A stretch of 61,291 bases of DNA from Microvirga flocculans ATCC BAA-817. GTDB lineage: Bacteria; Pseudomonadota; Alphaproteobacteria; Rhizobiales; Beijerinckiaceae. The position numbers and the translations under genes are program-made. The stretch lies in the NCBI RefSeq assembly GCF_000518665.1, contig NZ_JAEA01000017.1, positions 1-61,291 of the forward strand, read 5' to 3'. This document shows positions 39,142 to 48,339 of the stretch, piece by piece (the stretch's first letter is position 1; every line of letters starts with the position of its first letter). The notes under the pieces are model-generated. The model made no database searches. It was given only the letters and a program-made list of their open reading frames with translations, and was not told where the DNA came from.

Positions 39142-39409
39142 TCATGCCACCCCGGAGGAGCTGGAGGCCGCCATGCTCGCGCTGCTGCACGAGCGCGGCC
39201 CTGGCAAGACCGTCGGCCCGGCCGATGTGGCGCAGGCCCTCGGCGGCAACAAGCCGGAAGGGTGGGGACCTCTCATGCAACCGGTCCGGAAGGTGGCCGT
39301 GCGCCTCATGAAGGAGGGGCGCGTCGTCATCCTGCGGAAGGGGCGGCCGGTCGATCCGGACGATTTTCGCGGCACCTACCGGTTGGCGCTGCCGCCTTCG
39401 GGAGCCTGA
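39134..39409 (+). CDS. DUF3253 winged-helix-like protein
   Basis: 91 residues from ATG 39134 inside the end of the DUF599 gene. ALLHERGPGKTVGPADVAQAL, then GWGPLMQPVRKVAVRLMKEGRVVILRKGRPVDP is the DUF3253 pattern, a predicted small wHTH of unknown role. Its 3' end overlaps the convergent YdcF gene by 34 bases. Confidence 0.88.
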   Translation: MASHATPEELEAAMLALLHERGPGKTVGPADVAQALGGNKPEGWGPLMQPVRKVAVRLMKEGRVVILRKGRPVDPDDFRGTYRLALPPSGA

Positions 39410-40203
39410 GGCCCCGGCAGCAGCCGCGAGGTGCGTCCCGTCGCGTAATAGGCAATCAGCCCGGCCCATTCCTTCGTGGCGATGTCGAGCCGCCTGAGAC
39501 CCTCCGAGACGAAGGCGAAGGGGCGATGCGTCCGCGTGCCTCCGGCGGTTCGGAAATCCACCGGATAGGGCGTGACGGCAAACCCCGCCTTCGCGAACAC
39601 GCCGACGGCGCGGGGCATATGCCAGGCCGATGTCACCAGGAGCCAGCGCTCGTCCTCCCGGGGGGTCGCCAGCTCCCGGGAATAGGTTGCGTTCTCGGCG
39701 GTCGTCCGCGAACGGTCCTCCACCAGGATGCGGGCCGGGTCGATGCCGATGGCCTTGAAGTAATCCGCGATGATGGGGGCTTCGGCAGCGCCGTCGCCGA
39801 AGACCGTTCCGCCGCCGCCGGAGATGAGGATGCGGGCATCCGGATAGCGATGGGCGAGAAGGATCGTGTCGAGCACGCGCTCGGCCGATTCATTCGCGAC
39901 GATGCTGCCGCGGGAGACGGAATCGGACGCCTCGACGGCACCGCCGAGCAGGATGATTCCATGCACCGGCCTGCCGTCGTCCCGGAAGGGAGGGAAGCGC
40001 TCTTCCAGGGGTAGCAGGATGTAGCTGGCGATGGGCAGAAGGCCGAGGGCGAGCGTTGCCAGGCTGAAGACGAGGGCGAGCGCGATTCCGGCGTTTCGCA
40101 GCCGCTTGAAGAGAGCGAGGATCAGTCCCAGCAGAATGAGGCTGATCAGCAGGTTGGATGGCGTGGCAAAGAACCACACGACTTTCGAGACGTAGTAGAA
40201 CAC
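39376..40203 (-). CDS. YdcF/ElyC-type DUF218 membrane protein
   Basis: 275 residues. Two N-terminal transmembrane helices (about 11-30 and 36-60), then a DUF218 domain: HGIILLGGAVEASDS, ILISGGGGTVFGDGA, DRSRTTAENATYS (Glu/Arg motif) and LLVTSAWHMPRAVGVF. E. coli ElyC/SanA relatives act in envelope and lipid-carrier homeostasis; the exact role here is unknown. Downstream of the RraA-like gene by 24 nt on the same strand. Confidence 0.9.
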   Translation of the reverse strand: MFYYVSKVVWFFATPSNLLISLILLGLILALFKRLRNAGIALALVFSLATLALGLLPIASYILLPLEERFPPFRDDGRPVHGIILLGGAVEASDSVSRGSIVANESAERVLDTILLAHRYPDARILISGGGGTVFGDGAAEAPIIADYFKAIGIDPARILVEDRSRTTAENATYSRELATPREDERWLLVTSAWHMPRAVGVFAKAGFAVTPYPVDFRTAGGTRTHRPFAFVSEGLRRLDIATKEWAGLIAYYATGRTSRLLPGPQAPEGGSANR

Positions 40204-40227
40204 CAGCCATCCCTACTCGGGTAAGTC

Positions 40228-40932
40228 TTAGGATTTGTTCAACTCGGCCTCGTAGCGGGCCTTTGTCTCCGCGTTGGGCGGGTAGAGGCCGGGGAGGGGA
40301 ACGCCCTTCTCCACCTCGCGCATCACCCAGAGCTCGTAGCGCTCCTGCTCCACGGCGGCCTTGGCGACCTCTTCCACCATGGCGGCCGGGATCACGACGA
40401 CGCCGTCTCTGTCGGCGACGATCACGTCATCGGGGAACACCGCGACGCCGCCGCAGCCGATGGGCTCCTGCCAGCCCACGAAGGTCAGGCCGGCAACCGA
40501 GGGAGGGGCCGCGACACCCGCGCACCAGACCGGCAGGTTCGTGCCCTCGACCCCCACCGCATCGCGCACCACGCCGTCCGTGATCAGGGCGGCGACACCG
40601 CGCTTCATCATGCGGGCGGTGAGGATGTCCCCGAAGATCCCGGCATCGGTGACGCCCATGGAATCGACGACCGCGATGCAGCCTTCCGGCATGGCCTCGA
40701 TGGCCGCCCGGGTGGAAATGGGGGAGGCCCACGATTCCGGCGTCGCCAGATCCTCGCGGGCGGGCACGAAGCGCAGGGTGAAGGCGCGCCCGACCATCTT
40801 CTCCGTCGCGTTGAAGGCCGGCATCGGCCCCTTCATCCAGCAGCGGCGCACGCCCTTCTTCAGGAGAACGGTCGTGATCGTCGCGGTAGAGGCGGCACGC
40901 AGCGCGTCGGCGATGGTCTTGTCGAGGGTCAT
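40228..40932 (-). CDS. RraA-like/HMG aldolase-family protein
   Basis: 234 residues from ATG 40932 (MTLDKTIADALRAAS) with AGGAA seven nt upstream; an earlier in-frame start adds 11 residues. GVAALITDGVVRDAVGVEG is the RraA motif; VFPDDVIVADRDGVVVIPAAMVEEV is the family C-terminal block. Despite the name, most such proteins are metal-dependent aldolases/decarboxylases of 4-hydroxy-4-methyl-2-oxoglutarate type; true RNase E inhibition is unlikely given the longer N and C termini. Confidence 0.87.
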   Translation of the reverse strand: MTLDKTIADALRAASTATITTVLLKKGVRRCWMKGPMPAFNATEKMVGRAFTLRFVPAREDLATPESWASPISTRAAIEAMPEGCIAVVDSMGVTDAGIFGDILTARMMKRGVAALITDGVVRDAVGVEGTNLPVWCAGVAAPPSVAGLTFVGWQEPIGCGGVAVFPDDVIVADRDGVVVIPAAMVEEVAKAAVEQERYELWVMREVEKGVPLPGLYPPNAETKARYEAELNKS

Positions 40933-41072
40933 GGGGGATTCCTGATGTTGGGGTCGTTTACTCATAGCGTTCGCCCGCGCCGGATGCCACTCTAAGACGG
41001 CCGATAGTCAGGCAGCAACATTGCCTTATGACAAGAAGCTCAACCGGATGACGTGGGGTGCAAGGTATGGGC

Positions 41073-42653
41073 ATGTCCGGATTACAGAATAGCGGAGCTG
41101 AGACTCCCGCCGATCGCGCCAGAAGCGCCGAGCGCCCCCTGATCGTTCTCAAGCAGACGGTGCTCGTGGCGGCTCTGATTCTGCTTCCTCTGTTCTATAC
41201 GCTCGTCCCGCCGCTCGAGGACTATCCCAATCACCTTGCAAGGATGCAGGCGCTCGCAAGCATTCCAGGCAATTCTTTCCTGTCTCGCTTCTACGAGGTC
41301 GAATGGGCGCCGATCCCCAATCTCATCATGGACCTGATCGTGCCGCCTCTGGTCCCCTTTTTCGGTGTTTATGCCGCCGGTCAGATATTCGTGGGCCTGA
41401 CGCTTCTTCTCATGCTGCTGGGACCGATGCTGCTGCATCGCACGCTCGACGGACGTTGGTCGGCCTGGCCTCTCGTGGGTGGATTGTTCGTCTATAACGG
41501 TTTTCTGTTCACGGGCCTGATGAACTATCTGTTCGGCGTGGGCGTCGCCGTTCTGGGCCTTGCCGTTTGGATCAGGCTCTGCGGCAAGCCCTTGATCATG
41601 CGGGGTCTGGCCAGTCTTGCCTTCTGCGCGGTTCTGTATGTCTGCCATTTGTCGGCGCTCGGCCTCTATGGCCTTGGCATCGCCAGTTTTGAGTTCTGGC
41701 GGCTGTGGACGCACAAGGCTTGGAAGCCCGCGCCTCTGCTCAGGAGCGCCCTGGCGCTGGGCGTACCGTTTCTGCCTTTCCTCTACCTCCTTGTCCGCAG
41801 CCCGACATGGGGGCTCTCGCACGATGTCGTTTGGGAATCCCAGGGGAAGTTGGAGGCCATCACGCTGTTCTTCTCCGTCTACTCGGATGCAACCGACATT
41901 CCGCTTCTGATCCTGATTGCAATCGCCATCGGAATCGCCGTCAAAAGAGGCCTTGTCAGCGTCCATCCGGCCGGTCTGATCGTGGCCTGCACGCTGACAG
42001 TGGCTTTCCTGGCCATGCCGCGCGTAGCCTTCGGTTCCTGGATGGCCGATCAGCGCCTCGTGGTCGGCATCTTCTTCATGACGCTTGGCTTCATTTCTGT
42101 CGGTCTGAGGAGACTTGAGGGACACAATGCTTTCTTTGCGGTCTGCCTGGTCGCGGTCGCCTTTCGTGTCGTTGACGTTTCCGCGCATTGGGTGGCGATT
42201 TCGCAGCCTCTTCTGGAGCTTAAGAGTTCGCTTCGTCTCATGCCCGAGGGTTCGCGTCTTCTTGTTACCGAGGCTGACGACCCCGCAGAGGCAGCGATCG
42301 ACGTCGCCTTGTCCCATGCGCCGACGCTGGCGGTGATCGAGCGTTCGGCGCTCGTCTCACGTCTTTTCGTCGTGCCTGGAAAACAGATCCTTCACGCACG
42401 GCCCCCATATGGCGGGCACGTGGATACGGAAGACGGAGATACGCCGCGTATCAGCCGCGTCATCGTCGATTCGAACGAAGAGGGGGCCTCTGCCGACGGG
42501 CCTCATTACTGGGACAAGTGGCCGGACTTCTACGACTACCTGATCGTTCTCGGTACCGATCCTGACGAGACGGCCAATCCCGCGCCCGATCTCTTGCAGA
42601 TCGCGCGCATTGGGCGCGGGTTCCAGCTCTATAAAGTGAGGAAGGCTTCTTAG
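41073..42653 (+). CDS. polytopic membrane protein, possible GT-C-like
   Basis: 526 residues from ATG 41073 (AAGG at 41062-41065). About ten transmembrane segments, then a soluble C-terminal domain of about 130 residues ([20 protein letters not shown] onward). The first periplasmic loop has [14 protein letters not shown], an acidic motif placed as in GT-C glycosyltransferases; this is an inference, not proof. Base composition looks lower in GC than neighbours. Convergent with the ivd gene, sharing a TTAG stop overlap at 42650-42653. Confidence 0.8.
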   Translation: MSGLQNSGAETPADRARSAERPLIVLKQTVLVAALILLPLFYTLVPPLEDYPNHLARMQALASIPGNSFLSRFYEVEWAPIPNLIMDLIVPPLVPFFGVYAAGQIFVGLTLLLMLLGPMLLHRTLDGRWSAWPLVGGLFVYNGFLFTGLMNYLFGVGVAVLGLAVWIRLCGKPLIMRGLASLAFCAVLYVCHLSALGLYGLGIASFEFWRLWTHKAWKPAPLLRSALALGVPFLPFLYLLVRSPTWGLSHDVVWESQGKLEAITLFFSVYSDATDIPLLILIAIAIGIAVKRGLVSVHPAGLIVACTLTVAFLAMPRVAFGSWMADQRLVVGIFFMTLGFISVGLRRLEGHNAFFAVCLVAVAFRVVDVSAHWVAISQPLLELKSSLRLMPEGSRLLVTEADDPAEAAIDVALSHAPTLAVIERSALVSRLFVVPGKQILHARPPYGGHVDTEDGDTPRISRVIVDSNEEGASADGPHYWDKWPDFYDYLIVLGTDPDETANPAPDLLQIARIGRGFQLYKVRKAS

Positions 42654-43822
42654 GCCGTCTTCGCGAAAAGCTCGCGCCCGATCAGCATGCGGCGGATCTC
42701 GCTGGTGCCCGCGCCGATCTCGTAGAGCTTGGCGTCGCGCAGCAGGCGGCCTGTCGGGTAGTCGTTGATGTAACCGTTGCCGCCGAGAAGCTGGATGGCG
42801 TCGAGGGCCATCTTTGTGGCGTTTTCGGCCGCGTAGAGGATCGCGCCTGCGGCGTCCTCGCGGGTGGTCTCGCCCCGGTCGCAGGCCTTGGCGACCGCAT
42901 AGACATAGGCTTTCGAGGCGTTCATGGTCACGTACATATCGGCGATCTTGCCCTGCACGAGCTGGAACTCGCCGATGGCCTGGCCGAACTGCTTGCGTTC
43001 GTGGATATAGGGCAGCACCACGTCCATGCAGGCCTGCATGATGCCTGTGGAGCCCGCCGCCAACACGGCGCGCTCGTAATCGAGGCCGGACATGAGCACG
43101 TTCACACCCTTGCCGACTTGACCGAGCACGTTCTCCTCCGGCACCTCGCAATCCTCGAAGACGAGTTCGCACGTATCCGAGCCGCGCATGCCGAGCTTGT
43201 CGAGCTTCTGATGGGTGGAGAAGCCCTTGAAACCCTTCTCGATGAGGAAGGCCGTGATGCCGCGCGGGCCAGCTTCCGGATCGGTCTTGGCATAGACCAC
43301 GAGGGTCTCGGCGATGGGGCCGTTGGTGATCCACATCTTGTTGCCGTTGAGCACATAGCGGTCGCCGCGCTTCTCGGCGCGGGTGCGCATGGAGACCACG
43401 TCGGAGCCCGAGCCCGGCTCGGACATGGCCAGCGCGCCCACATGCTCGCCCGAGATCAGCTTCGGCAGGTAGCGGCGCTTCTGCTCCTCGTTCCCGTTGC
43501 GGCGGATCTGGTTGACGCAGAGGTTGGAATGCGCGCCGTAGGAGAGGCCCACCGAGGCGGAGGCCCGGGAGATCTCCTCCATGGCGATCACGTGCTCGAG
43601 ATAGCCGAGGCCCGTCCCGCCATATTCCTCCTCGACCGTGATGCCATGCAGGCCGAGCTCGCCCATCTGGGGCCAGAGATCGCGCGGGAACTGGTTGGTC
43701 CGGTCGATCTCATCGGCGCGCGGAGCGATCTTCTCCTGCGCGAAATCGCGCACGGTCTCGCGGATGGCGTCGGCGGTTTCGCCGAGATCGAAATTGAAGC
43801 CCTTGGCGGCATTCGGCAGCAT
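42650..43822 (-). CDS. ivd: isovaleryl-CoA dehydrogenase
   Basis: 390 residues from ATG 43822, chosen for GGGAGGA seven nt upstream. Acyl-CoA dehydrogenase fold: [54 protein letters not shown], and [10 protein letters not shown] carrying the IVD-type catalytic Glu; ends [32 protein letters not shown] is the FAD/C-terminal block. Oxidises isovaleryl-CoA to 3-methylcrotonyl-CoA in leucine breakdown, feeding the carboxylase whose beta chain is at 48340-49947. Confidence 0.95.
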   Translation of the reverse strand: MLPNAAKGFNFDLGETADAIRETVRDFAQEKIAPRADEIDRTNQFPRDLWPQMGELGLHGITVEEEYGGTGLGYLEHVIAMEEISRASASVGLSYGAHSNLCVNQIRRNGNEEQKRRYLPKLISGEHVGALAMSEPGSGSDVVSMRTRAEKRGDRYVLNGNKMWITNGPIAETLVVYAKTDPEAGPRGITAFLIEKGFKGFSTHQKLDKLGMRGSDTCELVFEDCEVPEENVLGQVGKGVNVLMSGLDYERAVLAAGSTGIMQACMDVVLPYIHERKQFGQAIGEFQLVQGKIADMYVTMNASKAYVYAVAKACDRGETTREDAAGAILYAAENATKMALDAIQLLGGNGYINDYPTGRLLRDAKLYEIGAGTSEIRRMLIGRELFAKTA

Positions 43823-43982
43823 CGGTTGTCCTCCCAGTTCCATTCTTCGCCCCGGACGGTGCGCGATGGATCGCTCTCTCGATGGGCATTTTGGTCAGCA
43901 ATGCTGCCCTTATCAAGGCCGATAGAGCAGGAAAATGGCATCGGCAGCGGTCGGCGACCCCGTCATTGGTCGTATCTTATCA

Positions 43983-44015
43983 ACAAAAAAGGCTCCCGCA
44001 CGTCTTGCAGGAGCC
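43983..44015 (-). terminator. rho-independent terminator after GH25 gene
   Basis: On the minus strand GGCTCCTGCA and TGCGGGAGCC (44006-44015 and 43991-44000) pair with one wobble, followed by six U (A-run 43985-43990) and UUGUUG-like tail. Lies 25 nt after the GH25 stop. The tail TTTTTTGTTG is shared with the terminator at 46621. Confidence 0.88.
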
Positions 44016-44039
44016 TTCTCAGCATCATCGCCTTGAACC

Positions 44040-44939
44040 CTATTCGCTGACGCTCGCCGTCTGCACCGGGTCCATGTCGCGGCATAGGCCGAGCGGCTTG
44101 AGGCGGCTGTGGTCGCGCGGGTCGCAGGCGCTCTGGACGAACATCCGCCACTGGTTCTCCGTGCCGTAGAAGGTGTTGCGGTCCACGTCGCCCTTGACGC
44201 CGGGAACGCGGCCCGTGGTCGTGAACTGCCAGAAGGTCCAGCGGCGGTCGCTGTAACGCTCGTGTGGCTCGGCGGCCGTGCTGCGGATCCAGAAGGGATA
44301 GTCGTTGAACTCGCCTTCAAGGATCTCCTTGTGGAAGGTGATGTCGGTATAGATGATCGGCCGCTTGCCGGTGTGAGCCTCCATCTCGCGCAGCATGACC
44401 TGGATCATGGCGAGGGCCTGCTCGCGCGGAACCTTCTTGGGGCAGTTCACCGACTGGCCGTTCCATTCCACGTCCAGAACCGGGGGGAGGGCGTCCGGGT
44501 CCTGCGGCACGTTCTTCTTGAACCAGGCCGCCTGATCCTGGGCCGGGCTGCACCAGAAGACGAAATGATAGGCGCCGCGCGGCACGCCGGCCTTCTTGGC
44601 GGCCCACCAGTTCTCATGAAACTTGCTGTCCAGGTGGTCGTCGCCCTCGGTCGCCTTGATGAAGGCGAACTTGGTGCCGGCCTGGCCGAGGGATGCCCAG
44701 TCCACGTCGCCCTGCCATTTCGAAATGTCGACGCCGTGGATCGGGAGCTGATGGGCCCTGGCGACGCCCTGGTGCGGCCGGACATCGCCCTTGGTCGGGT
44801 AGCGGCTCGATGACGGGGCGATCGCGCAGGAGGCGAGGCCGAAGGCGATCGCGGCGAGGGCGCCGAACCGGGCTGCCCGAACGAACGTCGTCAGGCCAGA
44901 GCTCTTGGAACGGCTGGGGGAGCGGCGGCGGGGCTTCAT
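44040..44939 (-). CDS. GH25 lysozyme-family lipoprotein
   Basis: 299 residues from ATG 44939 (MKPRRRSPSRSKS). Basic N terminus, hydrophobic stretch and lipobox LASC suggest export and lipidation. GH25 motifs: HGVDISKWQGDVDW, FAFIKATEGDD and PPVLDVEWNG with the catalytic Asp/Glu, then WTFWQFTTTGRVPGVKGDVDRN. Cleaves the MurNAc-GlcNAc bond of peptidoglycan in characterised members; here perhaps cell-wall remodelling. Confidence 0.92.
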   Translation of the reverse strand: MKPRRRSPSRSKSSGLTTFVRAARFGALAAIAFGLASCAIAPSSSRYPTKGDVRPHQGVARAHQLPIHGVDISKWQGDVDWASLGQAGTKFAFIKATEGDDHLDSKFHENWWAAKKAGVPRGAYHFVFWCSPAQDQAAWFKKNVPQDPDALPPVLDVEWNGQSVNCPKKVPREQALAMIQVMLREMEAHTGKRPIIYTDITFHKEILEGEFNDYPFWIRSTAAEPHERYSDRRWTFWQFTTTGRVPGVKGDVDRNTFYGTENQWRMFVQSACDPRDHSRLKPLGLCRDMDPVQTASVSE

Positions 44940-45029
44940 CGGCTCAACTGTATTGTACGCAGGACTGGATCGCACCAGGGATGCCCGAAGAGCGTTAACA
45001 GGCCCTTACGACGGCCATGCGCAACAAGC

Positions 45030-46454
45030 TTACAGATGAAACCAGGCCGTTGCGATACCTAAAAAGGCGAAGAAGCCGACGATGTCGGTGATGCTGGTGA
45101 CGAAGGGACCCGACGAGACCGCGGGATCGACGCCCAGCCGGTTGAGCGTGAGGGGAACGAAGATCCCCCCGATGGCTGCGAAGAACAGGACCGTGATGAG
45201 CGCAAGGCCGATCACGAGGCCGATCTCCGGCGACTGGAACCAGAAGCCCGCAATAGCCCCCATGATGAGGGCGAAAGCCAGGCCGTTGAGCAGCCCGACC
45301 GCCGCCTCGCGGCGGATGATGCGCCAGGCATTGGAGCGCCCGAGTTCGCGGGTGGCGAGCGCGCGGACGGCCACGGTCATGGTCTGGGTGCCGGCATTGC
45401 CGCCCATGGAGGCGACGATGGGCATGAGGATGGCGAGCGCCACCATCCGCTCCAGCGACCCTTCGAAGAAGCGGATGACTCCCGCGGCCAGGAAGGCCGT
45501 GCACATATTCGCGAAGAGCCAGGGAAAGCGGCTTCTCTGCGTGTAGAGGATCGTATCGGAAAGCTCTTCGTCCGATTTCACGCCGCCGAGCTGCTTGATG
45601 TCGGCGTCGGCCTCCTCCTCGAGCACGTCGACGATGTCGTCGACGAGGATGGTTCCGACGAGGCGGCCCTCTTCGTTGACCACGGCGGCGGAGACGAGGT
45701 TGTAGCGCTCGAACAGGCGCGCCACTTCCTCCTGGTGCTGGGTCGCCTCTACCCGGTCCGGCTCGTCGTTCATGACCTCCTGGATCGTGACCGGGCGCTT
45801 GGAGCGAAGCAGCTTGTCCAGGGGGACCGCCCCCAGCAGGTGTGCCGCCGGGTCGATGACGAAGATCTCGTAGAACGTCTCCGGCAGGTCCTCCGTCTCG
45901 CGCATGAAGTCGATCGTCTGCCCCACAGTCCAGAACGGGGGCACGGCGATGAACTCGGTCTGCATGCGCCGGCCGGCGCTGTCCTCCGGGTAGTCCAGGG
46001 AGCGCTGGAGCGCGACGCGCTCGATGGCGGGAAGCTGTCCGAGAACCTCGGCCTTCTCGTCTTCCGGAAGGCTTTCGAGAATGGTGACGGCATCGTCGGA
46101 ATCGAGATCCCGAACGCCCTCGGCCACGGTCGCGGTCTCGAGCTCTTCGAGAATCTCCTCGCGGACGGCTTCGTCCACTTCGGTGAGGGCCGCGAAATCG
46201 AAGGAGGAGCCGAGAAGCTCGATCAGGCGGTGGCGGTGCTCGGGCTCCAGCGCTTCGAGAAGATCGCCGAGCTCGGATTCGTGGAAGTCTTCGACCAGCT
46301 GCTGCAGGCGCTCGGCTTCCGAAGCCTCGATGGCATCGGTGACGGCGGCCAGGAACTCGGGATTAAGCTCGCCTTCCTCGTCCCGGAACGCTGGGATCTC
46401 GCGTTCGGGCCCCTCGGGCATCGGAAGCGGCGTCTTGTCTTCGACTTCCAGCAT
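45030..46454 (-). CDS. mgtE: magnesium transporter MgtE
   Basis: 474 residues from ATG 46454 (MLEVEDKTPLPMPEG); an earlier in-frame start adds 53 residues unlike the family. MgtE N domain (repeats of ELGDLLEALEPEHRHRLIELL type), two CBS domains (FIAVPPFWTVGQTIDFM; PVTIQEVMNDEPDRVEATQHQEEVA) and five transmembrane helices with PIVASMGGNAGTQTMTV. The dimeric channel is gated by Mg2+ bound at the N/CBS domains. No Mg riboswitch seen. Confidence 0.96.
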   Translation of the reverse strand: MLEVEDKTPLPMPEGPEREIPAFRDEEGELNPEFLAAVTDAIEASEAERLQQLVEDFHESELGDLLEALEPEHRHRLIELLGSSFDFAALTEVDEAVREEILEELETATVAEGVRDLDSDDAVTILESLPEDEKAEVLGQLPAIERVALQRSLDYPEDSAGRRMQTEFIAVPPFWTVGQTIDFMRETEDLPETFYEIFVIDPAAHLLGAVPLDKLLRSKRPVTIQEVMNDEPDRVEATQHQEEVARLFERYNLVSAAVVNEEGRLVGTILVDDIVDVLEEEADADIKQLGGVKSDEELSDTILYTQRSRFPWLFANMCTAFLAAGVIRFFEGSLERMVALAILMPIVASMGGNAGTQTMTVAVRALATRELGRSNAWRIIRREAAVGLLNGLAFALIMGAIAGFWFQSPEIGLVIGLALITVLFFAAIGGIFVPLTLNRLGVDPAVSSGPFVTSITDIVGFFAFLGIATAWFHL

Positions 46455-46620
46455 GAGCCGTCCTCGGAAGGTGGGTGCAGGCCTTTTAGGGATGCCTGCG
46501 AACCTGCGCAATGCGCCCAAAAGACCTTCGCGAAGAATCGGTTGCAGGCTTTTCTTGCCGGGTGGATTCCGGGACTTGAGGCAATGATTCAAGTGGCCCG
46601 TGAGGCTCGGCAATCATAAC

Positions 46621-46650
46621 CAACAAAAAAGGCCCCGGAAGGGGCCTTCT
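46621..46650 (-). terminator. rho-independent terminator after tRNA-Leu
   Basis: GGCCCC (46631-46636), GGAA, GGGGCC (46641-46646), extended by AA/TT to eight pairs, followed on the minus strand by TTTTTTGTTG. Ends about 30 nt past the tRNA 3' end. Confidence 0.9.
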
Positions 46651-46678
46651 TGCAATGCCCGAAGGCATTCCGGTGAGT

Positions 46679-46763
46679 TGGTGCGGCCAAGAGGACTCGA
46701 ACCTCCACGGGTCTCCCCACTAGCACCTCAAGCTAGCGCGTCTACCAATTCCGCCATGGCCGC
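46679..46763 (-). tRNA. tRNA-Leu (anticodon GAG)
   Basis: 85 nt including an encoded CCA (46679-46681). Acceptor GCGGCCA/TGGCCGC, D-arm with GGTAGACGC, anticodon stem CTAGC/GCTAG with loop TTGAGGT (anticodon 46727-46729), long class II variable arm GTGGGGAGACCC, and T-arm GGTTCGAGTCC. Reads CUU/CUC leucine codons. Own promoter and terminator, single-gene transcript. Confidence 0.96.
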
Positions 46764-46804
46764 GGAACTCGTCGCCAGGACAAGCCGTCCTGATGTGGTG
46801 GCGG

Positions 46805-46832
46805 CTCTAGCAGATCGATCTGGCGACTGCAA
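46805..46832 (-). promoter_or_regulatory. candidate promoter of tRNA-Leu
   Basis: On the minus strand TTGCAG (46827-46832) and CTAGAG (46805-46810) are spaced 16 nt apart, resembling housekeeping alphaproteobacterial promoters of stable RNA genes (CTTGCA/CTAGAG type). The predicted start is about 35 nt before the tRNA 5' end. Confidence 0.5.
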
Positions 46833-47016
46833 GCCTATCCTTGGAACTTCCGGCTTTTGAGCGGCGCGAATGCCTCTCCTGCAAGGGGCGGTATAGGCGA
46901 TAAGCCCCTGGGATGACTATATAAGCGAAGTTTTCCAGGCAGGGCGCAGGTTGACCGCCCCTCGCGCAAGGGGCACAGCATTCGCGATCTGGCGGCCCGC
47001 TACCCAAGGTGAATCA

Positions 47017-47751
47017 GTGTCGAACCTGCGAGACAGCTTAGCCAACCGGTTTCCTGCCGTGACGGGCTCCGAGCCGGTGGAATGGGCCATTTCGGACGGT
47101 CTGACCCCCTATGAGGAGGCCGTCGCCATCATGGAGGCCCGCGCCGAGGCCATTGCAGCGGGACAGGCGCGGGAGCTCGTCTGGCTCGTGGAGCATCCGC
47201 CGCTCTACACGGCGGGAACCTCGGCCAAGGCGGCGGACCTCGTGGACCCCGACCGTTTCCCGGTTCACCAGACGGGCCGGGGAGGGCAATTCACCTATCA
47301 CGGCCCGGGGCAGCGGGTGGCCTATGTCATGCTCGACCTCAAGCGCCGGGAGCCGGACCTGCGCCGATACGTGGCGGCCCTGGAGGCTTGGCTCATCGCG
47401 ACGCTCGAAGGCTTCAACGTGCGTGGCGAGCGCCGGGAGGATCGGGTCGGCGTTTGGGTCAGGCGGCCGGACAAGGGGGAGGCGGCCGAGGACAAGATAG
47501 CCGCCATCGGCATCCGCGTGCGCCGCTGGGCGACGTTCCACGGGATCAGCCTGAACGTGGAGCCGGATCTGTCCCATTTTTCGGGGATCGTCCCCTGCGG
47601 CGTGACCGAGCATGGGGTCACGAGCCTCGTCGATCTCGGCATTCCCGTCACGATGCCCGAGGTCGATGCGGTCATGCGCCGGGCCTTCGAGGAGATCTTC
47701 GGTTCGACCGAGAGAGTGGAGACACCGTTGCTCCGGAGCCACTCGGCTTAG
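47017..47751 (+). CDS. lipB: octanoyl-(ACP)-protein N-octanoyltransferase LipB
   Basis: 244 residues from GTG 47017 with AAGGTGA just upstream; the ATG 46951 further upstream lacks a RBS. LipB core: [28 protein letters not shown], catalytic Lys160 in [12 protein letters not shown] and Cys194 in [14 protein letters not shown]. Transfers octanoyl from ACP to lipoyl domains (pyruvate, 2-oxoglutarate and branched-chain dehydrogenases). Confidence 0.96.
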   Translation: MSNLRDSLANRFPAVTGSEPVEWAISDGLTPYEEAVAIMEARAEAIAAGQARELVWLVEHPPLYTAGTSAKAADLVDPDRFPVHQTGRGGQFTYHGPGQRVAYVMLDLKRREPDLRRYVAALEAWLIATLEGFNVRGERREDRVGVWVRRPDKGEAAEDKIAAIGIRVRRWATFHGISLNVEPDLSHFSGIVPCGVTEHGVTSLVDLGIPVTMPEVDAVMRRAFEEIFGSTERVETPLLRSHSA

Positions 47752-47840
47752 GATTTTTGCCAAGGACACGGCAAGGCTTCTCCACAACGCCGCTCCGTGC
47801 TCTAAGCTGTTGCAAACGGCTCATCACTGGCGGAACTTTC

Positions 47841-48218
47841 ATGCAACGCGCTCTTCTTGCTTCCCTTATCGCCCTGGCCGCCTCTGCCTGCGCCTACCGG
47901 CCCGACCCTACGGAACTGGTCAAGATCGTCGATTCGCCGGCCGACGTCAGCGCCTGCACGCGGCTCGGAGAGGTGAGCCCGGTGATGCCGACGACGCCCG
48001 GAACCCACAGGCCCGTCAATGTGGGGTTCGGCCTGACCCTGGGCAGTTCCACCTTCGGCTACGCCGTCGAGGACATGCTCCAGGCCACGGTCGCCCTGGG
48101 CGGTACGCACCTGTACCTGCAGCAGGTCTCCGCCGACTGGTCGCTCGTGCGCGGCATCGCCTATCGTTGCGGTTCCGGTGCCATCCGCGATGCGGCCGTC
48201 ATTCGTGCGAAAGGCTGA
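47841..48218 (+). CDS. small lipoprotein, DUF4156-like
   Basis: 125 residues from ATG 47841. Signal [17 protein letters not shown] with lipobox SAC. Mature part has [19 protein letters not shown], a Gly/Thr-rich centre and [19 protein letters not shown] ... GIAYRCG, resembling DUF4156/RcsF-like outer-membrane lipoproteins with a disulfide pair. Exact family uncertain. Confidence 0.8.
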   Translation: MQRALLASLIALAASACAYRPDPTELVKIVDSPADVSACTRLGEVSPVMPTTPGTHRPVNVGFGLTLGSSTFGYAVEDMLQATVALGGTHLYLQQVSADWSLVRGIAYRCGSGAIRDAAVIRAKG

Positions 48219-48339
48219 TGGGGCTCCCCGCCCGAACCCAGTTGCGCAGGCTCCCCGGTTCTCGGTACTGAGGGGGCAACGCCCTCGGCTCGCGGCCTGG
48301 AAGGGGCTGAAAGAGCAAGAACCAAGGGAGATTGCCGCC

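Noticed and set aside
46455..46620. Magnesium-responsive riboswitch ahead of mgtE
   Set aside because: No M-box or ykkC-like pattern could be recognised; such leaders are not expected in alphaproteobacteria.
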